DNA from: an uncultured Eubacteriales bacterium
Lineage (GTDB): Bacteria; Bacillota; Clostridia; Christensenellales; Aristaeellaceae
NCBI GenBank assembly: GCA_944349545.1
Contig: CALVNG010000015.1
Location: forward strand, 1 to 39,915
Length of the DNA: 39,915 nt
Direction: 5' to 3'
This document shows positions 31,349 through 39,380 of the stretch, one piece after another. The notes under the pieces were generated by a model, which saw only the letters and a program-made list of their open reading frames with translations, was not told where the DNA came from and ran no database searches. Every line of letters begins with the position of its first letter. Position 1 is the first letter of the stretch. The position numbers and the translations under genes were made by a program.

Positions 31349-32122
31349 TTAGACGATGGTATATCCGCCGTCCACCACCAGGTCGGACCCGGTGGCAAAT
31401 TCGGACGCGTCGCTGACAAAGTATACATAGGCGCCGATCAGGTCCTCCGGGAAGCCAAGACGGCTGCCCTCCGGCATCATACCACCCCATACGGGAAGCA
31501 TGTCCTTCATGGTGGCGATCAGATCCGTCTGGATATAGCCGGGGCTGACGGTATTGCAGCGGATGCGATATTTTGCCAGCTCCACCGCCATGCTCTTGGC
31601 CAGCTGAATGACGCCGGCTTTGCTGGCGCAGTAGTTGGCGATGGTCTGCGGGCGGTTGACGATGTGCGCGCTCATGGAGGCGGTGGATACGATGGAACCG
31701 CCCTTGCCCTGCCTGACCATCTGGCGGGCTGCTGCCTGTGCGGTATAGAAAACGCCGTTCAAGTTGACATCGATGACGGATTCAAAGGTCTTGGCATCAA
31801 TGTCCAGCACGCCATCGCCGGTAAAGATGCCGGCGTTGTTGACCGCAAAGTTCAGCTCTCCAAAATCGGCAATGAATTCCTGGACCATCTTTTCCGCCTG
31901 ATCCGCCTTGGTGACGTCGCAGACATAGGCCTTCACCTTGCGTCCGGTTTCCTGAGCAATTTTTTCCGCCGTGGCCGAAGCCTTTGCAAGATTGATATCC
32001 ACAACGCCGACCTCAGCGCCCAACGCTGCGAAAGCGTGAGCGAGGCATGCGCCGATCCCCTGAGCGCCGCCTGTAACAAAGCCCTTTTTCCCTTCCAGAC
32101 TGAACAGCTTCTTAACATCCAT
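31349..32122 (-). CDS. Short-chain dehydrogenase/reductase
   Basis: A 257-residue classical SDR starting at ATG 32122 (MDVKKLFSLEGKKGFVTG), with AGGAAAGG about 11 bases upstream. Cofactor motif TGGAQGIG is at 17-24, with Asp42 after the second strand favouring NAD over NADP. NNAG is at 95-98, the catalytic Ser is near 148 (STASMSA), and Tyr164-x3-Lys168 lies in YCASK. The C-terminus GSDLVVDGGYTIV is typical. Its start overlaps the end of the permease gene by 11 bp, so it is the last gene of the sugar ABC operon. Oxidation of a polyol or sugar brought in by that transporter is the natural guess; substrate not readable. Confidence 0.88.
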   Translation of the reverse strand: MDVKKLFSLEGKKGFVTGGAQGIGACLAHAFAALGAEVGVVDINLAKASATAEKIAQETGRKVKAYVCDVTKADQAEKMVQEFIADFGELNFAVNNAGIFTGDGVLDIDAKTFESVIDVNLNGVFYTAQAAARQMVRQGKGGSIVSTASMSAHIVNRPQTIANYCASKAGVIQLAKSMAVELAKYRIRCNTVSPGYIQTDLIATMKDMLPVWGGMMPEGSRLGFPEDLIGAYVYFVSDASEFATGSDLVVDGGYTIV

Positions 32123-33095
32123 GTGATACACGACCTTTCCTGACTTTGATTTGATTGAACCGGAGATATTTGCCCGCAAACAGGGACAACAGCAGAATCG
32201 CTCCCAGCACGAAATTGGTCCATGCCGAAGAAACGCCCAGCATGTTGATCCCCGTTGTGATCATGGTAAGCAGAATGGCGACCAGGGCGATACCGTGCGC
32301 CTTGAAGCGTCCGAAAATCACGCTGGAAAACACGGCGATGGTCATGGCGTTGAAGAGCCAGCCGTCGCCCATGTTGATGGTAGCGCTGGTGAGCTTGCCG
32401 AACTGCAGGATGCCCACAATACCCGCGATGGCGCCTGAAAGCAGGAATGATAGGAAGGTATACCTTTTGGTTGGAATACCAATGTAATCTGAAGCCACAA
32501 TGTTGGAACCGGTGAACTGCATTTTACGCCCGAAGGCGGTCTTTTGCATCGCGAACCCGACAATCGCCAGCATCAGTGCGGAAAACAGGATAAGATTCGA
32601 TACTCCCAGTGCGTTTCCCTGTGCCAGCTGTTTGATCGTGTTCCCGGAACGATAGCTGTTTCCGGCCGTAATCCACTGCCGCACGCCCACCAGAACAAAC
32701 TGCATGCCAAGCGTTGCGATGAAGGAGGAAATACCCATCCATGCCACCAAAAACCCGTTGACCGCGCCAATCAGGACCGCCGTGCCCAGAGCCGCCAGCA
32801 TGGCCGGATACGGGTCCATCCCCAGCGAGCGAAGGAAATATCCGCACATCAGCGCGGCGAAACCCGCAGCATGCCCAATGCACAGATCAAATCCGCCGGC
32901 GGAGATCACCACGCCCATGCCCAGCGCCAGCACAGCCGACAGGCAGGCGCTCAATACGATGGCGTACAGGTTGTCTGCCGTGGCGTAGGCGGGCTTGAGC
33001 AGGCCGAAAGCCGCCAGACATATCAGCATCAGGCCGATGAAAGACATCGTCTGCGGAGTGGGCAGGAGCTTTTCCCACATGAATTTGCGCTTCAT
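32112..33095 (-). CDS. RbsC-like sugar ABC transporter permease (second)
   Basis: A 327-residue inner membrane permease of the ribose type with about nine hydrophobic helices. The family segment ISAGGFDLCIGHAAGFAALMCGYF resembles RbsC's GGIDLSVGS. AWMGISSFIATLGMQFVLVGVRQWIT corresponds to the conserved PPFIVTLGT region, and a third landmark is GSNIVASDYIGIPTKRYTFLSFLLSGAIAGIVGIL. It pairs with the other permease as a heterodimer. GGAGGGAGG lies before ATG 33095. The stop of the preceding permease gene is 19 bp away and the SDR gene overlaps its end. Confidence 0.85.
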   Translation of the reverse strand: MKRKFMWEKLLPTPQTMSFIGLMLICLAAFGLLKPAYATADNLYAIVLSACLSAVLALGMGVVISAGGFDLCIGHAAGFAALMCGYFLRSLGMDPYPAMLAALGTAVLIGAVNGFLVAWMGISSFIATLGMQFVLVGVRQWITAGNSYRSGNTIKQLAQGNALGVSNLILFSALMLAIVGFAMQKTAFGRKMQFTGSNIVASDYIGIPTKRYTFLSFLLSGAIAGIVGILQFGKLTSATINMGDGWLFNAMTIAVFSSVIFGRFKAHGIALVAILLTMITTGINMLGVSSAWTNFVLGAILLLSLFAGKYLRFNQIKVRKGRVSHGC

Positions 33096-33113
33096 TGCCG
33101 CTTACCTCCCTCC

Positions 33114-34079
33114 TCAAATCTTGACCTGCTGAATCGTCGCACGATTCTTGAAGCAGGACAGGCCCACCGCCAAAATCAGGATCAAACCCTGCACCAATGG
33201 CGTAAAATAATACTGTGCCGACAGCAGCGTCATAAAATTGGAAACGCAGATCATAAACAGCGCGCCTACAAATGTGCCCGCAATGTTGACTCTGCCGGGC
33301 TTGAACATGGTAGAGCCAAGATAACAGGCGGACAGGGCAGGCAGCATATAGTTCTGTCCTGCGCCAACAATCGAGCCGCCGTAGCGGATGGGTTCCGTCG
33401 TAGAGGCCAGCCCGTAAAGCGCGCCCGCCACCACAAAGGCAAGAATCTTCATACGCCGGTCGGCAACACCCGCTTCTCTGGCTGCGAACCTGTTTTCGCC
33501 CACAATGCGCAGTTCAAAACCAAACCGGGTTTTTTGAACCACGAACAGCGCAATGGCAAACAGAGCGATCACTTCCCACCCAAGAACGAAAAAACCAGCG
33601 ATCTGCATGCGTCCGATGCCAAGCACGGTCTCGCTCTGCATCCAGATGGTGATACCCTCGTTGAAGGAGCGCTCTATGCCCAGTCCCATGAACATCACGG
33701 CGATGGATACGATAAAAGCGGAAAAACCGAACCGCGTGACAGCCAGCGCGATCAGGCAGGCGATGAGCATGCCGATGACCGCGACGATCAGCAGCGCAGG
33801 CAAATATCCCACACCCGCATTGATCAGCATGGTAAACACAGCGCTCATCATGCCGAGGGTTCCCGCAAAGGAAATGTCGCTTTCACCGGCAATCATCACA
33901 AAGGAAAGCCCCAGCGCCAGAAAACCAAGCACACTTGTCTGAAGAAAAATCGTTTTGATGTTTTCCACAGACAGGAGATTCGCGTCAGGCCGAAGAAGCT
34001 GCATGCACAGAATCAGCAAAAGCAGAACGACCGGCATGGCGAATTTGGCAAAGGCCGCCGAAAGGTTTTTATTGCGCAT
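33114..34079 (-). CDS. RbsC-like sugar ABC transporter permease (first)
   Basis: A 321-residue permease beginning MRNKNLSAAFAKFAMPVVLLLL. ATG 34079 is chosen; it overlaps the ATPase stop by 11 bp and has GGGAGGTGG upstream, while in-frame starts further upstream lie deep inside the ATPase gene. Landmarks are SFVMIAGESDISFAGTLGMMSAVF (the GGIDLSVG-like region), GFSAFIVSIAVMFMGLGIERSFN, and RIVGENRFAAREAGVADRRMKILAFVVAGALYGLAS. It has eight to ten hydrophobic helices. It would form the membrane channel with the next gene product and the RbsA-like ATPase. Confidence 0.85.
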   Translation of the reverse strand: MRNKNLSAAFAKFAMPVVLLLLILCMQLLRPDANLLSVENIKTIFLQTSVLGFLALGLSFVMIAGESDISFAGTLGMMSAVFTMLINAGVGYLPALLIVAVIGMLIACLIALAVTRFGFSAFIVSIAVMFMGLGIERSFNEGITIWMQSETVLGIGRMQIAGFFVLGWEVIALFAIALFVVQKTRFGFELRIVGENRFAAREAGVADRRMKILAFVVAGALYGLASTTEPIRYGGSIVGAGQNYMLPALSACYLGSTMFKPGRVNIAGTFVGALFMICVSNFMTLLSAQYYFTPLVQGLILILAVGLSCFKNRATIQQVKI

Positions 34080-35568
34080 GAGTGCCACCTCCCATGATGC
34101 GGGCAAGAAGGTCGTCCTTGGTGGTCTGGGCCGGACTGCTTTCATAGATGATGCGCCCTTTATAGAGCACGATGATCCGGTCGCTGATTCCCATGGCCTC
34201 TTCAATATCGCCGGTTGCCAGCAGTACCGCTCCGCCCTTCTGCGCGATCTGGCCGATGATCTTGTAGATTTCAGCCTTGGCCTCGATGTCCACACCCGCT
34301 GTGACCTCGTCCATCAGGTAGAGGGGATACTCGGCGGTCAGCCATTTCCCGACGACAACCTTCTGCTGGTTACCGCCCGAAAGCCCCGTCATGATATAGC
34401 GGATATCGTTCGGGCGCACGTCCAAGCGGTCCACGAGCTTTTGAGCCAGCTGATCTTCCTTGGCGCGGCTGAAAACCCCCGCGTGACATGCTTTCGCCAT
34501 ATCCACCGATGACAGATTGGCCCGCACCGTGTCGTCGCCGATCATGCCCTGGGAGGCGCGGTCCTCCGGAATCAGCGCCATACCCAGGTCAATGGCCCGG
34601 CGAGCATTGTGGCCGCGCGACAGCTCCGTCCCGCGCAAGGTCATTTTTCCGCCGTCCCATTGACGCAGACCGAACAGGCATTCCAGAATCTCCGTTTTGC
34701 CCGCGCCCACCGCGCCCACCAGAGAGACGATTTCGCCGGCGTGTACGTTCAGGCTGACGCCGTTGAGCCTGTCGCGGTAGCGAAGGTCCTGAATCCTGAG
34801 AACCTCACCCCCGATCGGCGCTTCCTCCTTGGGGAAAAACGTTTCCATCCGCTTACCCAGCATGGCCTGCACCAATTCCGCTTCGCTCAGCAGCGCCGCT
34901 TCCTTGCTCAATACATGCATACCGTCACGAAATACGCTGATGCGGTCACAGATGGTGTAGATTTCCTCCATGCGATGGGAGATGTAGATGATGGTCGCCC
35001 CCCGCTGCTTGAGCGTGCGGATAAGCGCAAAAAGCTTCTGCGTCTCCTCCATGCCAAGGCGTGCGGTAGGCTCATCCAGCACCAGGATTTTGGGCTGATG
35101 AATCAATGCGCGCGCCAGGATGACAAACTGCTGCTGAGAAACGGACAACGACCCCGCCGGTGCGCTCAATTCCAGCGGGAAGTCAATTTCTTTCAGTATC
35201 CTGCGTACCGTATCCTGACCGGATTTCCACTTCAGCAGGCCGCAGCGGACGGGAGGATTGGCCAGAAGGATGTTTTCCAGCACCGACATGCTACCAACGA
35301 TATTGAGCACCTGATGCACGACCTGGATTCCCAGCTCCTGCAGTTTCAGAGGCGTAAAGCCGGTGATGTCCTGACCGTCGAAAAGGATGGTGCCCTCATC
35401 GGGCCGGTAGATGCCGGCCAGCGTTTTCATCAGGGTGGACTTACCGGCACCGTTGGAACCGACAATTGCATTTACCTGACCCCGAAGAATATCCAGATCC
35501 ACCCCTTTGAGCGCCTGGGTGGCCCCAAAGGATTTGTGGATGTTTCTCATTTGCAGAATCTCGTTCAC
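34069..35568 (-). CDS. RbsA-like sugar ABC transporter ATPase (two nucleotide-binding domains)
   Basis: A 499-residue tandem ATPase starting at GTG 35568 (MNEILQMRNIHKSFGATQAL), with AGGGGTG five bases upstream. Domain 1 has Walker A GSNGAGKST, signature LSVSQQQFVILARAL and Walker B ILVLDEPTARLG. Domain 2 has the altered Walker A GAVGAGKTE usual in RbsA/MglA proteins, the signature LSGGNQQKVVVGKWL, and Walker B LYLMDEVTAGVD. The Walker B Glu of domain 2 is kept. Length matches the family (about 500). It powers uptake of the sugar captured by the binding protein encoded upstream. Confidence 0.92.
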   Translation of the reverse strand: MNEILQMRNIHKSFGATQALKGVDLDILRGQVNAIVGSNGAGKSTLMKTLAGIYRPDEGTILFDGQDITGFTPLKLQELGIQVVHQVLNIVGSMSVLENILLANPPVRCGLLKWKSGQDTVRRILKEIDFPLELSAPAGSLSVSQQQFVILARALIHQPKILVLDEPTARLGMEETQKLFALIRTLKQRGATIIYISHRMEEIYTICDRISVFRDGMHVLSKEAALLSEAELVQAMLGKRMETFFPKEEAPIGGEVLRIQDLRYRDRLNGVSLNVHAGEIVSLVGAVGAGKTEILECLFGLRQWDGGKMTLRGTELSRGHNARRAIDLGMALIPEDRASQGMIGDDTVRANLSSVDMAKACHAGVFSRAKEDQLAQKLVDRLDVRPNDIRYIMTGLSGGNQQKVVVGKWLTAEYPLYLMDEVTAGVDIEAKAEIYKIIGQIAQKGGAVLLATGDIEEAMGISDRIIVLYKGRIIYESSPAQTTKDDLLARIMGGGTHAQ

Positions 35569-35587
35569 GCGCTCACCCCTGTATGGC

Positions 35588-35626
35588 ACGCATGGAGCCG
35601 CCCGCCTGTCAGGCAGCTCCATGCGT
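35588..35626 (-). promoter_or_regulatory. Intercistronic hairpin between binding-protein and ATPase genes
   Basis: A perfect 11-bp stem (ACGCATGGAGC at 35588-35598 with GCTCCATGCGT at 35616-35626), further extended by G/C pairs, and no T-run after it on the minus strand. Such hairpins protect the upstream binding-protein mRNA and lower expression of the downstream ATPase and permeases. Confidence 0.7.
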
Positions 35627-35638
35627 CTATGCATTGGT

Positions 35639-36658
35639 TTACTTCATGTAGTCCTCCAGCGTGCCCAGCACGGGCTCAAGCACCTCGGTCCAGTGCTCCG
35701 CCGGAGTCTGAATCTTCACGGTCTTGATATCGCTTTCCACGTACGCATCATTGGTGACAAAGTAGGTAGTGCCGATCTGCGCGAAGGGAACCTCGCCGCC
35801 CTGCATGTGCGTAAGCACGGACTGCGCAGCCAGCGTGCCCAGCTCGTAGGAGTTCTGGCCCATGAAACCCCAGGCTCCGGCCGTATCCTCCAGCATGGCG
35901 CTGATGACGTCGTCGCCGGTATCGGCGGAGATGATGGTGACGTCGTCGATCTTGCCCATCTCCAGCAACGCGTTGTAGACGCCTACCGCAGGCATGTTCC
36001 AGGTCACCAGCACGGCCTTGATATCCGGATCGGCGGTCAGAGCGGCCTTGGTTACCTCGTAGCCCTGCGTCACAGGATCGGACGCGGATACTTCACGGGT
36101 TTCGCCGACTTTCTCAATTTTGCTGAAAGAAGAGAGAACGGATTCGGCTCCCTCGCCGCGGTCCAGCAGCGTCGCCCAGCCGGAGGTGTCCAGCAGGATG
36201 TACTTGCCCTCGCCCTGCATCTGGTTCACGGCGTAAACGCCCATCTGCACGCCGCCGCTCCAGTTGTCGCACATGATGCCGGTGATGGCGCCATCCAGGA
36301 ACATATCTACGCCGATCACGGGGATGCCGGCTTCCTTGGCCTGCACGGAAACGCTGTTGAAAGCGCCGCCTTCGCCGCCAGCGACGATGATGTAATCAAC
36401 CTTCTTGGTGACGAAGTTCTCTACGGCAGCCACCTGCTGAGCGGTGGAGCCGCCGCCATCCTGATGCTCAACGGTGAAGCCCAGGGGCTCCAGCGTATCC
36501 TTTACGGCCTGCACGCAGTTCTTGTTCCAGGCGTTACCCATGTGCTGCGTAGCGATGCCAACCACCTTGCCGGTGCCATCCACCGTTTCGGCAGAGGCCA
36601 GTGAAAACAGTGACAGAGAAAGAACGACGATCAGGATCAGAGACAGAATTTTTTTCAT
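35639..36658 (-). CDS. Sugar-binding protein of the ribose/autoinducer-2 type ABC transporter
   Basis: A 339-residue exported binding protein of the Peripla_BP_4 class. Residues 1-23 are a signal peptide (MKKILSLILIVVLSLSLFSLASA) with no lipobox cysteine, odd for a Gram-positive binding protein that normally needs a lipid anchor. The mature part starts with KVVGIATQHMGNAWNKNCVQAVKDTLE. It contains VDYIIVAGGEGGAF, GIPVIGVDMFLDGAITGIMCDNWSGGVQMG, and KAVLVTWNMPAVGVYNALLEMG. The ligand is probably a pentose, deoxysugar or similar compound given the deoC neighbour. AAGGAGGG precedes ATG 36658. It lies 140 bp after deoC in the same operon. Confidence 0.88.
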   Translation of the reverse strand: MKKILSLILIVVLSLSLFSLASAETVDGTGKVVGIATQHMGNAWNKNCVQAVKDTLEPLGFTVEHQDGGGSTAQQVAAVENFVTKKVDYIIVAGGEGGAFNSVSVQAKEAGIPVIGVDMFLDGAITGIMCDNWSGGVQMGVYAVNQMQGEGKYILLDTSGWATLLDRGEGAESVLSSFSKIEKVGETREVSASDPVTQGYEVTKAALTADPDIKAVLVTWNMPAVGVYNALLEMGKIDDVTIISADTGDDVISAMLEDTAGAWGFMGQNSYELGTLAAQSVLTHMQGGEVPFAQIGTTYFVTNDAYVESDIKTVKIQTPAEHWTEVLEPVLGTLEDYMK

Positions 36659-36798
36659 GAAATGGGTCCCTCCTTAAGTCTATATTGCTGGCACATGCTT
36701 CGTGCCGATTCCCAGTTGTACGGCGGCCCTGCGCCAAAACCCGTGCATCCAGCGGATGTTCAGCCGGATGCATGCCGGGCCGCCATGCTCTCTGCATG

Positions 36799-37527
36799 TC
36801 AATACAGATCGTGTTCGGAAGTTTCAAGCTTGAAATTGCGCTGGATATTCAGCCTGGCATCCACTTCGTCCATGATCGCCAGAATGCTTCTCAGCCCGAT
36901 GCCAAAGCGCGAACAACCCGCGTCCATCATGGCCAGCACGGTATCCAAGGTGCGGATGCCACCCGCCGCTTTGATAAGCACGCTGTCTCCCACAACGCTT
37001 TTCAGCAGGCGTATCGTATCCACGGTGGTGGGCTTGTTGGCCCAGCCCGTGCCGGTTTTTACGTATGTCACGCCTGCCTTGACGGCAAGTTCCGCTCCGC
37101 GGCGGATTTCATCATCGGTGAGATAGGCCACTTCAAGGATGCTTTTGACCGGCTTCCCCTGCGCGGTATCCACCACGGCGCGAATGTCTTCCTCCACCGT
37201 CTGATACATGCCGCTCTTCAACGCGCCTACATTGATCACCATGTCCAACTCGTCACAGCCCGTGCGCAGATGCTCGCGGGCAGTTGCAACCTTGATGGCC
37301 GTAGAATCTGCCCCTGAAGGGAAACCGATAACCCCGCCAACCATGACGTCCGGCACGTCAGCCAGCGCCGACTTCAAATACGGCGTAAAGCAGGGCATGG
37401 CAAAAGCGCAGACGAAATGATACTCCCGGCAGGCAGCCACAATGCGGTCGATTTCCTGTCGGCTTACATCGGTGCGGACGCCGCTGATATCTACAACGCG
37501 TGCAATATTGCGAAGCCGTTCGTCCAT
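36799..37527 (-). CDS. deoC: Deoxyribose-phosphate aldolase (DeoC family)
   Basis: A 242-residue class I aldolase starting at ATG 37527 (MDERLRNIARVVDISGV), with GAGGGAGG upstream; an earlier in-frame start would overlap the operator. The Schiff-base Lys157 lies in TYVKTGTGW, a second active-site Lys186 in LIKAAGGIRT, and the Asp in DELDMVINVGAL. GVIGFPSGADSTAIK is also typical. DeoC splits 2-deoxyribose 5-phosphate into acetaldehyde and glyceraldehyde 3-phosphate. As first gene of a sugar-ABC/SDR operon it may act on a related keto- or deoxysugar phosphate instead. It is driven by the palindrome-covered promoter just upstream. Confidence 0.88.
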   Translation of the reverse strand: MDERLRNIARVVDISGVRTDVSRQEIDRIVAACREYHFVCAFAMPCFTPYLKSALADVPDVMVGGVIGFPSGADSTAIKVATAREHLRTGCDELDMVINVGALKSGMYQTVEEDIRAVVDTAQGKPVKSILEVAYLTDDEIRRGAELAVKAGVTYVKTGTGWANKPTTVDTIRLLKSVVGDSVLIKAAGGIRTLDTVLAMMDAGCSRFGIGLRSILAIMDEVDARLNIQRNFKLETSEHDLY

Positions 37528-37572
37528 AATGAACCTCCCTCGGCGTATTTGATCTCCGTTTTTTGACATAAT

Positions 37573-37602
37573 CATAATAACATAATTATGTTATTATGTC
37601 AA
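37573..37602 (-). promoter_or_regulatory. Promoter of the deoC sugar operon covered by a 26-bp perfect palindrome operator
   Basis: On the minus strand TTGACA (37602-37597) and TATTAT (37579-37574) are 17 bp apart. The segment 37573-37598, built on CATAATAACATAA and its exact complement, is a perfect 26-bp palindrome. It covers the spacer, the whole -10 and the edge of the -35. A protein bound there would block RNA polymerase, so repression is expected. It lies about 50 bp before the deoC start. Confidence 0.85.
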
Positions 37603-37862
37603 CAGAAATAATTTTCTTTTTCGACGTTTCAGAAAATGACCATAAGCCAGATAAATCAATGGATGCAGGTGATTTTCATTGCTATGAAGGAATTATATAG
37701 ATCATAACATAATTATCTTTTTGAGGCGAACAAAAAAGCGGACGCCTTTGCTATTCGCCGCCGCAAGCAGAAAAATGAACCCAGGGCATGCTTTTTTGGG
37801 CATACAAAACGAAAGCATGGAACAAGGGGGAAGGCATGGGTTTGGAGTGATTGCCGCTTTCT
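37603..37862. other. Upstream region of the sugar operon
   Basis: About 260 bp without a gene. It contains a partial second operator (37704-37716) and no clear terminator for the XRE regulator gene, which ends at 37863 on the same strand. A weak stem near 37780-37803 (CCCAGGGCATG, then TTTTTTGGG) is the only terminator-like feature. Confidence 0.4.
37704..37716. promoter_or_regulatory. Second, partial operator site
   Basis: ATAACATAATTAT repeats 13 bases of the main palindrome, and its centre is 127 bp from the main centre (about twelve helical turns). It may be an auxiliary operator for looping. Confidence 0.5.
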
Positions 37863-39308
37863 TCACTCTATCTTTGACAGTTCCTGTGCAAACGCATGAT
37901 ATAGTTCATGCAACAGCCTAAGGCTTTCTTCCCGGGAATAGCAGCGCTCCTTTAGAACGGTTGTTTTGAAGTAATCCGTATATTGACTGGTGAACTCGGG
38001 ATAGGACAGAAACACGTAGTTGTATCCTGCGAGAAGGTCGTAGTTTGTGTCGTATTCGGTGAGAGCTACCCCCAGACGGTCATAACCAACGGTAAGATAT
38101 TTCCCTAAAAATCCATGCTCTTTGAGGACGACGGGGGAATAGTAGCGATTTGTATCTGCGTATTTCAGCATGATTGCAAAGGTAAGCAAACGCTCTTTCG
38201 GGCGAAAGGGGCGGATGCCGGCAAAGTGGTCGCGGCTTTTGCCGCTCTCCAGAAAGCGGCGGCAGCCTTCCAGGCTCAGTGTCATGATGCACGGTTTTTT
38301 CTTGGTATAGAGATTCTGAAAGCGGCGCTCATGCAAGGGAGGAAGCTGCTTTATCATGCTGCTGGCAATTTCGGAAGGGAACAGGGCTTTATCCTCAAAG
38401 GCGGCGATGGCGATATCCGTGGGTACCTGCATAAAGCTGATATCCGTGCCGTAAACGAAGGTGGACCGGTTCAGCTCGCGGCTCAGACATGACATCAGAA
38501 GGGAAGAATAGTCCGCCGGGGTTTGCTCAAACATTTTCAATGGCGTCGGGCGGAAGGGAAGCTCCGCAATGATGCGGCTGTAAAAGGCAAAGAAGCCCAC
38601 GGAGTCGGCGTTGGGCAGTTCGTAGGCAGATCTGGCGTCGCTGACAACATAAAGCTGCTCCTCTGTTCGCTTGCCAAACCGGGCGCTCAACAGCAGCAAG
38701 TTGCCATTGACCGACGGGTATAGTCCGGTATCGGACCAGGAGGCGAGCAGATAGGGTGAATAGCGCGCGTCAAATAATATGGGCGCTATACAAGCTACAA
38801 ATTCTGCGGCATTCAACCCCCCGATATCCGGCTGGATATAATGGTGCATGATCACATGCCGGCCATGGTCCGCAAAAAACGGTTGCAGGGCATAGATCAC
38901 CGAGGAATAAATGCAGTTGATGCAAAGGATTTTCACTTCATCGGCATCAAGCAGCGAGGCTAGACGGCGCTGAATCAACGGTCCGCCTGATATGCAACAC
39001 ATCTCGTGCGCTTCATCCTGCTGTATGGACAGCAGGTGATCGATGGATTTGCGGCTGGCATAGCGCTCTATGCCGACGCGACTGACCTCCAGCGATTCCC
39101 TTAACTCCTCGCATTCCTCGGCTGAAAAGGGACCGTTGAAGCACAGCCTCTCACATAAACTGGCGCAACGCGCGCTGCTGAGATCGTTGGACAGTGCGCG
39201 CCGAAGATCAGAGCGCGCACCAATCTGCGCACCTAACGCACTGGCGGTCAGCCTGTGCTCTTTCAGCAGCTGATCCAAGCATTGTGCAAAGTTTTTATAA
39301 TGAGGCAT
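37863..39308 (-). CDS. Large XRE-like HTH protein with unknown C-terminal region
   Basis: A 481-residue protein with AGGAG eight bases before ATG 39308. Residues about 5-60 look like a lambda-repressor-type HTH (FAQCLDQLLKEHRLTASALGAQIGARSDLRRALSND), somewhat degenerate. The remaining 420 residues contain no domain I recognise. They are mixed helix and strand, with DEVKILCINCIYSSVIYALQPFF, SWSDTGLYPSVNGNLLLLSARFGKRTEEQLYVVSD and AGYNYVFLSYPEFTSQYTDYF as typical segments. There is no transmembrane helix or signal peptide. It lies just upstream of the sugar operon on the same strand, so control of that operon is possible but not shown. Confidence 0.7.
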   Translation of the reverse strand: MPHYKNFAQCLDQLLKEHRLTASALGAQIGARSDLRRALSNDLSSARCASLCERLCFNGPFSAEECEELRESLEVSRVGIERYASRKSIDHLLSIQQDEAHEMCCISGGPLIQRRLASLLDADEVKILCINCIYSSVIYALQPFFADHGRHVIMHHYIQPDIGGLNAAEFVACIAPILFDARYSPYLLASWSDTGLYPSVNGNLLLLSARFGKRTEEQLYVVSDARSAYELPNADSVGFFAFYSRIIAELPFRPTPLKMFEQTPADYSSLLMSCLSRELNRSTFVYGTDISFMQVPTDIAIAAFEDKALFPSEIASSMIKQLPPLHERRFQNLYTKKKPCIMTLSLEGCRRFLESGKSRDHFAGIRPFRPKERLLTFAIMLKYADTNRYYSPVVLKEHGFLGKYLTVGYDRLGVALTEYDTNYDLLAGYNYVFLSYPEFTSQYTDYFKTTVLKERCYSREESLRLLHELYHAFAQELSKIE

Positions 39309-39351
39309 ACAGCAACTCCTACCCTTGCCTTGTTCGGAGGTGACCTTTTTT

Positions 39352-39380
39352 ACTATACCACATCTCAGCTAATATTAGAA
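39352..39380 (-). promoter_or_regulatory. Promoter of the XRE-like regulator gene
   Basis: TTCTAA (39380-39375) and TATAGT (39357-39352) on the minus strand, 17 bp apart, with an extended -10 TG. About 45 bases before the start. Confidence 0.55.

Noticed and set aside
32544-34097. 517-codon plus-strand open frame opposite the permease genes
   Set aside because: Composition is that of an antisense shadow (His/Gln/Arg/Lys-rich) and the minus-strand permeases are clear.
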